This document shows positions 7,482-12,987 of a DNA stretch of 16,293 nt, one piece after another. Each line of letters starts with the position of its first letter. Positions within the stretch are counted from its first letter, which is position 1. Position numbers and translations under genes: made by a program. The stretch comes from JBOGTC01 sp050692055 (GTDB taxonomy: Bacteria > Chloroflexota > Limnocylindria > QHBO01): positions 1 through 16,293 of the forward strand of contig JBOGTC010000044.1 of the NCBI GenBank assembly GCA_050692055.1, in the 5' to 3' direction. A model generated the notes under the pieces. The model did no database searches and had not been told where the DNA came from. It worked only from the letters and a program-made list of their open reading frames with translations.

Positions 7482-8845
7482 GAGAGCAGGTCCTCGGTGC
7501 CGTCGGATCGGATGCGCTCGACGCGCGTCTCCACGGTACCGCGAGCCAGGACCACGTGGAGCGGGTCTCCTGCGGACGCGTCGCCTGCCCGGCGCAGGAT
7601 GCGACCGTCCGCGGTGCGCGCGACCGCATACCCACGCTCCAGCGTGGCCAACGGCGAGAGAGCGGCCAGGGCATCGCGCAGCGCTGTCACGGCCAGCCGG
7701 CGACGCTCGAGCCGATCGCGCAGGGATCGCCCACCCCGGTCGACCAGGTCGGCGGTTCGCTGACGCGCGGCGCCGATGTCCGGCGCCAGTGAGACCAGCG
7801 CCCTGCGCTCGGCCTCGATGAAGTGCCGTCGCTCAGCCGCCCTTCCCGTCAGCGCCGCCGATGCCCTGTCGCGCAGCCGGCCGAGGATCGCCGGCAGCTG
7901 CGTGCCGTCGGGGGTGGCCAGCTCCGCGGCCGCGGACGGCGTCGGGGCGCGCAGGTCGGCGGCGAAGTCGGCGAGCGTCACGTCCGACTCGTGACCGACT
8001 CCCACGATGATGGGGACCGGCGCATCTGCGACCGCGCGCACCACGCGCTCGTCGTTGAAGCTCCACAGGTCCTCCAGCGAACCGCCGCCACGGGCCAGGA
8101 TCACGACGTCGAGCTCGGCCTGCGCATAGAGCCGCTGGAGCGCGCGGACGATCGCCGGAGCGGCGGTCGCGCCCTGCACCACGGTCGGCGACAGGACGAG
8201 CTCGACCAGCGGATACCTCCGCCGCAGGACGTTGTTGATGTCGCGCCAGACGGCGCCCACCGGCGAGGTCACCACCCCGATGCGCCGCGGCCAGCGCGGC
8301 ACCGGTCGCCTGCGGGACTCGTCGAACAGGCCTGCCTCGGAAAGCTGGGCACGGAGCGCCTCGTACCGGGCGTGGAGATCACCCGCGCCGGCGGGCGTGA
8401 TCGAATCGACATACAGCTGGTAAACGCCCTGCGGCTCGTAGGCCCGGACGCGGCCGTGGATGATCACGTTCATGCCGTGGGCCGGCCGCACGACGGCCCG
8501 CCCCAGCTCCTCTCTGAAGAGCGCGACGCGCACCTGGCTGTTGGCGTCCTTGAGCGTGAAGAAGCAGTGACCCGATGGCGGAAAGGACGGCTGGCTGACC
8601 TCGCCTTCGACCCAGATATCGGCGAGGATCGCATCCGTGTCGAGCAGGGCGCGGACGCGGCGATTCAGGTCAGTGACTCGCAGGATGCGGGGCGCGGCAC
8701 GCGGCACCGTGCTGTCCGGGCTTGGCGCGGGGCGCGGCGCCGGGCTGTCCGGGCCCTGTGCCGGCGCGGGTGGGCCGGGTGCCAGCGTTTCCTCTGGCTC
8801 GGGTGGATCCTGGGGCAGGTCCCACAGCGACGGCTGGTCGGCCAT
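7478..8845 (-). CDS. xseA: Exonuclease VII large subunit
   Basis: Catalytic subunit of exonuclease VII. From the ATG at 8845 it is 455 aa, as in E. coli (456). Residues 1-50 are a Pro/Ala-rich linker-like leader (PEPEETLAPGPPAPAQGPDS). The OB-fold covers about 54-150 (RVTDLNRRVRALL, WVEGEVSQPSFPPSGHCFFT). The catalytic core holds RRIGVVTSPVGAVWRDI (187-203), LARGGGSLEDLWSFNDE (250-266) and VGVGHESDVTLADFAADLRA (281-300), followed by PTPSAAAELA. A long helical region (310-400) and the C-terminal LSPLATLERGYAV segment complete it. An in-frame GTG at 9052 would add 69 low-complexity residues encoded over the intergenic repeats; this is rejected because the OB-fold and family length fit 8845. No strong ribosome binding site is visible. 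Confidence 0.95.
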   Translation of the reverse strand: MADQPSLWDLPQDPPEPEETLAPGPPAPAQGPDSPAPRPAPSPDSTVPRAAPRILRVTDLNRRVRALLDTDAILADIWVEGEVSQPSFPPSGHCFFTLKDANSQVRVALFREELGRAVVRPAHGMNVIIHGRVRAYEPQGVYQLYVDSITPAGAGDLHARYEALRAQLSEAGLFDESRRRPVPRWPRRIGVVTSPVGAVWRDINNVLRRRYPLVELVLSPTVVQGATAAPAIVRALQRLYAQAELDVVILARGGGSLEDLWSFNDERVVRAVADAPVPIIVGVGHESDVTLADFAADLRAPTPSAAAELATPDGTQLPAILGRLRDRASAALTGRAAERRHFIEAERRALVSLAPDIGAARQRTADLVDRGGRSLRDRLERRRLAVTALRDALAALSPLATLERGYAVARTADGRILRRAGDASAGDPLHVVLARGTVETRVERIRSDGTEDLLS

Positions 8846-8913
8846 GCCTAATCGCAACCGGCTCTGGTACGGACCGCTGCCAGCGCGGCGAGTCGACCGG
8901 CGCCTGCGCCCAT

Positions 8914-8947
8914 GTTGCCATCTATCGCTGTCATCGTCGTTAGATGG
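8914..8947. repeat. Inverted copy of the efp-xseA repeat, with local dyad
   Basis: Plus-strand GTTGCCATCTATCGCTGT continues through TCGTCGTTA and matches the reverse complement of the 9075-9106 repeat over about 30 positions with four differences. Within it, CCATCTA (8918-8924) and TAGATGG (8941-8947) form a 7-bp inverted pair around 16 nt. Confidence 0.6.
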
Positions 8948-9038
8948 AATCCCGCTCCCTTCGTCGGCACCGGTTGAGCGTGGACGGGCGCCTCGATCGG
9001 CTCCTGACGTGCCGATCGGTCGCCTAGCACCCACGACA

Positions 9039-9116
9039 TCGGTGGTTGGCAACTTCGGAGGCTGCGACAGTCGATAACGCCGACCACAGCGGTAGATGGC
9101 AACTTCGGAAGCCGCG
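9039..9116. repeat. Two imperfect direct repeats, 50-bp period
   Basis: TGGCAACTTCGGA occurs at 9047-9059 and again at 9097-9109, exactly 50 bp apart, and the flanks also match (CGGT before, a GC-rich GCNGCG after), giving about 28 related positions per copy. On the minus strand each copy starts TTCCGAAG or CTCCGAAG followed by TTGCCA. They lie upstream of xseA and may be regulator-binding sites or remnants of a mobile repeat. Confidence 0.65.
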
Positions 9117-9122
9117 CCCGAA

Positions 9123-9137
9123 ACGTGGCAGCCACGT
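9123..9137 (-). terminator. Terminator-like hairpin downstream of efp
   Basis: A perfect dyad ACGTGGC-A-GCCACGT begins 8 nt after the efp stop. On the minus strand its 3' arm ends in CCACGT and is followed at once by TTC, giving a short T-run. This suits a weak intrinsic terminator for the single-gene efp transcript. Confidence 0.45.
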
Positions 9138-9144
9138 GCACCCT

Positions 9145-9705
9145 CTACTGCACCCGGGTCATGTACTCGCCGCTGCGCGTGTCGATTCGCAGCAGGTCGC
9201 CCTCGTTGACGAACAGAGGCACCTGCACAACGAGGCCGGTCTCGAGCGTGGCCGCCTTCCTGGCACCGGTGGCGGTGTCGCCGGCGAAGCCGGGATCGGT
9301 CTGGGTGACGACGAGGTCGACGGCCACAGGCAGATCGACGCCGAGAATCTCGTTCTCGTGCGAGCTCACGACGACCTCCGTGTTCTCCTTGAGGTATCGC
9401 GACTCGTCGCCGAGCATCGCCCCCGAGACCACGAACTGGTCATACGTCTCGCTGTCCATGAAGTGGTAGACGTCACCATCGGTGTAGAGATACTGCACCT
9501 TGCGCTGCTCGACACGGGCACGAGGCCAGCGGCTCCCGGCCTGGAAGGTGCGCTCCACGATGTCGCCCTTGCGCACGTTCTGCAGCTTCATACGAACCTG
9601 CGCCGAGCCACGCGCCATCTTGATGTGGCTCCAGTCGAGGATCTTCATGAGCTGCCCGTCCAGCTCGATGATGATCCCCTTCCTGACATCTCCGGTGCTG
9701 ATCAA
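9145..9705 (-). CDS. efp: Elongation factor P
   Basis: Binds the ribosome between the P and E sites and relieves stalling at polyproline stretches. It is 186 aa from a TTG start at 9703-9705, with AGGAG 6 nt upstream, so the protein begins (M)ISTGDVRKGIIIELDGQ as EF-P should. Longer readings from the ATG at 9891 add 62 residues of no EF-P character, encoded in the hairpin region. The KOW-like domain I spans about 1-62, with the tip loop IKMARGSAQVRMKLQN (28-43). The OB domains follow, with QYLYTDGDVYHFMD and the C-terminal signature ATLETGLVVQVPLFVNEGD and RIDTRSGEYMTR. The tip residue is Arg32 where many EF-Ps have a modifiable Lys. It stands as a single gene, with large gaps on both sides. 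Confidence 0.96.
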   Translation of the reverse strand: MISTGDVRKGIIIELDGQLMKILDWSHIKMARGSAQVRMKLQNVRKGDIVERTFQAGSRWPRARVEQRKVQYLYTDGDVYHFMDSETYDQFVVSGAMLGDESRYLKENTEVVVSSHENEILGVDLPVAVDLVVTQTDPGFAGDTATGARKAATLETGLVVQVPLFVNEGDLLRIDTRSGEYMTRVQ

Positions 9706-9711
9706 ACGTTG

Positions 9712-9716
9712 CTCCT
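9712..9716 (-). promoter_or_regulatory. Ribosome binding site deciding the efp TTG start
   Basis: AGGAG on the minus strand, 6 nt upstream of the TTG at 9703-9705. It is the main reason for preferring this non-ATG start, together with the family N-terminus. Confidence 0.75.
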
Positions 9717-9813
9717 GGTGGTGAACCGATGCCGTAGGTGACAGGATAGCCGCTGCCCGGAGCCCAACCGCATCGGCGGCGATGCACCGAGGTGCCGCGG
9801 TCCGACCACCAAG

Positions 9814-9894
9814 GCGTTGCATCACATGGAGATAACGGGGAAGAAGACGCCCACGGGCCGCGTTCTTCCCCGCGGCTCTCATCGTATGCAACGC
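9814..9894. repeat. Nested inverted repeat (two arm pairs) upstream of efp
   Basis: Outer arms GCGTTGCAT (9814-9822) and ATGCAACGC (9886-9894) and inner arms CGGGGAAGAA (9836-9845) and TTCTTCCCCG (9863-9872) are all perfect and share one centre at 9854. The unpaired blocks between outer and inner arms are both 13 nt. On the minus strand the inner stem is followed by TTATCTCC, so it could also terminate transcripts coming from the pepP operon. Confidence 0.7.
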
Positions 9895-9896
9895 AC

Positions 9897-9932
9897 GGGG
9901 AAGATCGACCGATCCGGGGCCTCTACTTCCCC
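9897..9932. repeat. Second GGGGAAG/CTTCCCC hairpin
   Basis: GGGGAAG (9897-9903) pairs with CTTCCCC (9926-9932), and a palindrome GATCG-AC-CGATC (9903-9914) lies inside. ACGGGGAAGA here (9895-9904) is an exact copy of 9835-9844, 60 bp away. This looks like partial duplication of one hairpin unit. On the plus strand TTTA follows the stem. Confidence 0.55.
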
Positions 9933-10043
9933 TTTAGCTCCATCCAGTGAAATCTGCCGCGGCAGGCCGCGCAACGCGCACCCCATGTGAATTCGGGCAG
10001 TTCGGGGCCGCGTTCGGGCCGGGTGCCGTGGACCCACCGCTCC

Positions 10044-11162
10044 TCACGAGCCGATGATGAGCGCCTCGCGCGGCGAGCTGGTCAACAGGCGCGGCCCGGA
10101 CTCGGTGAGCGCGACGATGTCCTCGATGCGGATCCCGGTCACCCCCGGCAGGTAGATCCCTGGCTCCACGCTGAAGACCATCCCCGCCTCGAGTGGGTAC
10201 GCCTCGGTCCTGCGCAGGCGCGGTTCCTCATGCGTCTCGAGGCCGATGCCGTGGCCGAGCCCGTGACCGTACGCCTCGACACCCTCGCGTTCGATCCGCT
10301 CGCGGGCGACCGCGTCGACCTCCTGGCCGTTGATCCCGGGCCGCAGCGCCTCGATGGCGAGCTGCTGGGCCTCGCGCACCGCGTCGTGGTAGCGCCGCAG
10401 CTCGTCCGGGACGCTGCCGATGAAGATGGTACGCGTCATGTCGGACCGATACCCGTCGACCTGACAGCCGAAGTCGATGAGCAGCACGTTGCCCGGTTCG
10501 ACCAGCGCATCGGACGGCCGGCCATGCGGCATCGAGGCGCGGGCGCCGGCCAGCACGATCGTGTCGAACGCCAGGTCCTCCGCCCCGTTGGCACGGAACC
10601 AGCCTTCGAGCTCCCAGGCGACATCGGCCTCGGACATGCCGGGTCGGATCCAGCCGGTCAGGTGCTCGAAGCAGGCATCGGTCAGGGCGCAGGCGCGGCC
10701 GATGGCATCGACCTCGTCCGCCGTCTTGCGCACGCGCAGCGCGGCCAGCTCCTCGTCGAGGGCGTGAAGCTCGACCCCCGGCGCGGCGGCGGCCACCGCC
10801 GACCAGTCGGCGTGCGACACGACGCCGGCCTCCATGCCCAGGCGAGCGATGCCGCGCGCCGCCAGCAGCGGTGGCAGCTCCATCGGCAGCGCATCCACGG
10901 TGCGGACGAGGCGCCAACCGGGAGCCTGCAGCTCGGCCTGCTCGGTGTACCGCGAGTCGGCGAGCAGGATCTCCTCGTCGGGGGTGATCAGCAGCGTCCC
11001 CGAGTAGCCGGACGTGGGCTCCTCGCCGCGGCCGAGCGCAAAGCCCGACAGCCAGCGCTTGCTCGCCGAGCGACTGATGAGCGCGGCATCGAGCTGGACC
11101 TCGCTCAGCAACGCGCGGACCGTCGCCAGCCGAACGGTGGCTGCGTCCTGAACGAGGGTCAT
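10044..11162 (-). CDS. M24 family Xaa-Pro aminopeptidase / dipeptidase
   Basis: Cytosolic metallopeptidase removing residues N-terminal to proline. From the ATG at 11162 it is 372 aa, typical of bacterial PepP/PepQ-like proteins. The N-terminal creatinase-like domain spans about 10-140 (ALISRSASKRWLSGF, LLADSRYTEQA). The pita-bread catalytic domain has all five dinuclear metal ligands: D230 (LLIDFGCQVDGY), D241 (RSDMTRT), H304 (GHGLGHGIGLETHE), E333 (FSVEPGIY) and E347 (GIRIEDIV). Xaa-Pro aminopeptidase and proline dipeptidase are not separable from these motifs, so no symbol is given. The ATG overlaps the mltG stop (ATGA); an AGGAG lies 11 nt upstream. A GTG at 11174 would add only four residues. 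Proximity to efp is common in bacteria. Confidence 0.92.
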   Translation of the reverse strand: MTLVQDAATVRLATVRALLSEVQLDAALISRSASKRWLSGFALGRGEEPTSGYSGTLLITPDEEILLADSRYTEQAELQAPGWRLVRTVDALPMELPPLLAARGIARLGMEAGVVSHADWSAVAAAAPGVELHALDEELAALRVRKTADEVDAIGRACALTDACFEHLTGWIRPGMSEADVAWELEGWFRANGAEDLAFDTIVLAGARASMPHGRPSDALVEPGNVLLIDFGCQVDGYRSDMTRTIFIGSVPDELRRYHDAVREAQQLAIEALRPGINGQEVDAVARERIEREGVEAYGHGLGHGIGLETHEEPRLRRTEAYPLEAGMVFSVEPGIYLPGVTGIRIEDIVALTESGPRLLTSSPREALIIGS

Positions 11163-12547
11163 TGGCCCGCGCACTCCTGGTTCGCCCGGGCGATGTTCTC
11201 GTTGTGGCTGCCGGGCCCGTTGAGCGTCGTGGCGAAGTAGTGCGAGCCGTCACGCACGCCGTCCGGGCAACCGGCGACGAAGTAGAGCAGCCCCTCGTCG
11301 GTCGGAGCGATAGCGACCGCCTCGATGGAGCCGGTGCGCGGCGCCGAGATCGGCGTCGGCGGCAGCCCCGGGTTGACATAGGTCTGGTAACCCCCGAGGC
11401 CCTCCGCGATGGCGACCTCGTTCCCCCCGACCTGCAGCTGCGGCCACCAGTCGACCGATCCCCAGTCATCGACCGGCAGCGTCCCACCCTCGGTTCCTGC
11501 CAGCAGGGGATGGCCGAGCGGTCGCAGCTCCCCGGTCGTGAGGCCGTACTGCAGCGTCGGATCGGCGTTCAGCAGGCCGACCGTCTCCGGGTTGTCGGGC
11601 TGGAGATACCGGTTCGTGTAGACCGCGGCGATGAGCGGCCGCTCATCGTCGATCACCGCCTCGCGCTCGACGACGCTGGCGATGATGACCGCCTCGTCGA
11701 TCGAGAGCTGCTTCGCGGCGATCGCCTCGCGCATCTCGGGGGTGAGCTGGCTGCCGAACTGGCCAAGCAGGCGCTCCACGACCTCCCGCGGCGAGCTGGT
11801 GATCTCGTACTCCAGCGTCTGGGCCGGAATGTAGCCCTCCAGCGAGCGGCCCGCCGGCAGGTCGTTCAGAAAGTCGAACCGGTTGAGCAGATCGGCAGGC
11901 GGTGCCTGCAGCAATGAGGCGAACTCCTCGAGGTTCATCGTCAGCTCGCTCTCGCCGAACGTGGCGACGACCTCCTCGAGCCGCAGCCCCTCGCGAATCG
12001 TCACGCTGGCGACTTCGCCGAACTCCTCGCCCTGCAGCGCCGCGACGATCTGGCTCGGCCGCAGCGTCGGGGACAGGTCGTACGTGCCCGCCGCCAGGGT
12101 GCCCTCACGATTCGCGGCGATCACCGCGTACTGGAAGGCGATCTCCGAGCGGATGAGGCCCTCGCTCAGCAACGTGCGCCCGATCGACGTGTCCGTCGCC
12201 CCCTGCTCCACGACCACCGTCACGCGCCGGCGATCCGTGCTCGCCGGCTCGTCCGCGAGCTCCCCGGGCCGGTACCACTCCACGAAGTCCTGCACCACGC
12301 CATGCTCGATGGCACCGGGGTTCTCCTCCACCCAGGCCATCACCCGCGGCGCGAAGAACGTCGTGAATCCGAAGACGAGCAGGACGCCGAGGAGTGCGAT
12401 CGTGCCCGCCAGCCACAGGAGGATCAGTAGCGGCTGGATCCGACGCCGGCGGCGCACCGGGCCCTCCCGCTGCTCGCGCAGCTCGCGAATGCGGGAGTTG
12501 CGGCGCTCCTCGTAGTCCCACGAAGAAGGCGTGGGGCGTCGGCTCAT
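11159..12547 (-). CDS. mltG: Endolytic peptidoglycan transglycosylase MltG (YceG-like)
   Basis: Inner-membrane lytic transglycosylase that cuts nascent peptidoglycan strands and may terminate glycan polymerisation. The 462 aa protein has a charged cytoplasmic tail (1-36, rich in Arg), one transmembrane helix at about 38-62 (LLILLWLAGTIALLGVLLVF) and an external part with a LysM-like segment (VTIREGLRLEEVVATF, 182-197). The catalytic Glu is E294 in IIASVVEREA. Other landmarks are LEGYIPAQTLEYEI (236-249), LQYGLTTG (332-339) and YQTYVNPGLPPTPISAP (387-403). The second landmark is normally GYLFPDTY, so this copy is divergent. About 45 residues lie between LQYG and YQTY, longer than usual. The end is DGSHYFATTLNGPGSHNENI. 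The start overlaps the ruvX stop (ATGA), with GAGGAG 5 nt upstream. Confidence 0.93.
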   Translation of the reverse strand: MSRRPTPSSWDYEERRNSRIRELREQREGPVRRRRRIQPLLILLWLAGTIALLGVLLVFGFTTFFAPRVMAWVEENPGAIEHGVVQDFVEWYRPGELADEPASTDRRRVTVVVEQGATDTSIGRTLLSEGLIRSEIAFQYAVIAANREGTLAAGTYDLSPTLRPSQIVAALQGEEFGEVASVTIREGLRLEEVVATFGESELTMNLEEFASLLQAPPADLLNRFDFLNDLPAGRSLEGYIPAQTLEYEITSSPREVVERLLGQFGSQLTPEMREAIAAKQLSIDEAVIIASVVEREAVIDDERPLIAAVYTNRYLQPDNPETVGLLNADPTLQYGLTTGELRPLGHPLLAGTEGGTLPVDDWGSVDWWPQLQVGGNEVAIAEGLGGYQTYVNPGLPPTPISAPRTGSIEAVAIAPTDEGLLYFVAGCPDGVRDGSHYFATTLNGPGSHNENIARANQECAGQ

Positions 12548-12987
12548 TCGGTCTCCTCAGGGCGGTCAGCCGGCGATGGCCGGCAGGCGTCGAGGTATTG
12601 TTGCAGCAAGATCCGTGCGGCGCTCGAATCCACGACGCCGCTCCGGCGGTCCGGTCGGCGCCCCGCGCTCGTCAGCTCGCCGGCGGCCTGCCACGAGGTG
12701 AGCCGCTCGTCCTCGAGGGTCACCGTCAGCCCGGCGGCGCTCAGCGCCGCGGCGAACTCGCGTGCTGCCTGTGCCTGTGCACCCTCCGAACCGTCCATGT
12801 TGAACGGAAGGCCGATGACGATCAGCGCGACACCCTCGGCCCGCGCCAGCGCCGCCAGGGCGGCGAGATCGGCATCGGTCCCACGCCGGCGCAGCGCCGG
12901 ACGCTCGAAGGCCATGCCCGTCTCGGTATCGGCGATCGCCAGGCCGATGCGACGACTGCCGTGGTCGACCCCGAGCAGACGGCTCAC
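12544..12987 (-). CDS. ruvX: RuvX (YqgF) RNase H-like nuclease
   Basis: RNase H-fold protein; YqgF proteins act in 16S rRNA 3'-end maturation, and a Holliday-junction role has also been proposed. The 147 aa protein holds LLGVDHGSRRIGLAIADTE (4-22) with D8, VIGLPFNMDGSEG (57-69), EDERLTSWQA (92-101) and VDSSAARILLQQYLD (119-133), whose acidic residues form the expected active site. The C-terminal tail is polar (RPSPADRPEETE). The start is GTG, overlapping the stop of the upstream gene as GTGA; the end overlaps mltG as ATGA. It is therefore coupled on both sides. alaS-ruvX-mltG is a widespread order, here interrupted by two extra genes. Confidence 0.95.
   Translation of the reverse strand: MSRLLGVDHGSRRIGLAIADTETGMAFERPALRRRGTDADLAALAALARAEGVALIVIGLPFNMDGSEGAQAQAAREFAAALSAAGLTVTLEDERLTSWQAAGELTSAGRRPDRRSGVVDSSAARILLQQYLDACRPSPADRPEETE
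12553..12558 (-). promoter_or_regulatory. Ribosome binding site of mltG inside ruvX
   Basis: GAGGAG on the minus strand within the last ruvX codons, 5 nt before the mltG ATG. It allows mltG to initiate independently, despite the ATGA overlap. Confidence 0.55.

Larger units (their letters stand above)
8846..9144. other. 299-bp efp-xseA gap
   Basis: No gene is supported in this gap. It holds a terminator-like hairpin just after efp, a ~30-bp repeat in three copies (two direct, one inverted) and a short inverted pair CCATCTA/TAGATGG. No convincing promoter for xseA was found, though the TTGCCA within each repeat resembles a weak -35. Confidence 0.6.
9706..10043. other. 338-bp pepP-efp gap
   Basis: No gene is supported in this gap. 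Nearest efp is a plain leader of about 100 nt, with a weak TATCCT on the minus strand that could be a -10 but lacks a -35. The middle carries two adjacent hairpin structures (9814-9932). A 12-bp palindrome CTGCCGCGGCAG (9954-9965) and unremarkable GC-rich sequence lie toward pepP. Confidence 0.6.

Noticed and set aside
8846..9052. 69-residue N-terminal extension of XseA from a GTG at 9052
   Set aside because: It is low complexity, spans the intergenic repeats, and the ATG at 8845 already gives the usual family length.
9047..9080. ECF sigma promoter on the plus strand (GGCAACTT followed by GTCGATA)
   Set aside because: The second repeat copy lacks the GTC element, and no plus-strand gene follows.
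9039..9116. CRISPR-like repeats
   Set aside because: Only two direct copies exist, they are imperfect, and no cas gene is near.
9706..9891. 62-residue N-terminal extension of EF-P from an ATG at 9891
   Set aside because: The TTG at 9705 has a strong AGGAG and gives the conserved ISTGDVRKG start and a normal 186 aa length; the extension is encoded by hairpin DNA.
9987..11240. Plus-strand open frame of 417 codons opposite the M24 peptidase
   Set aside because: The minus strand has a complete set of M24 metal ligands; the plus frame is Arg/Gln/Asp-rich low-complexity text typical of antisense shadows in GC-rich DNA.
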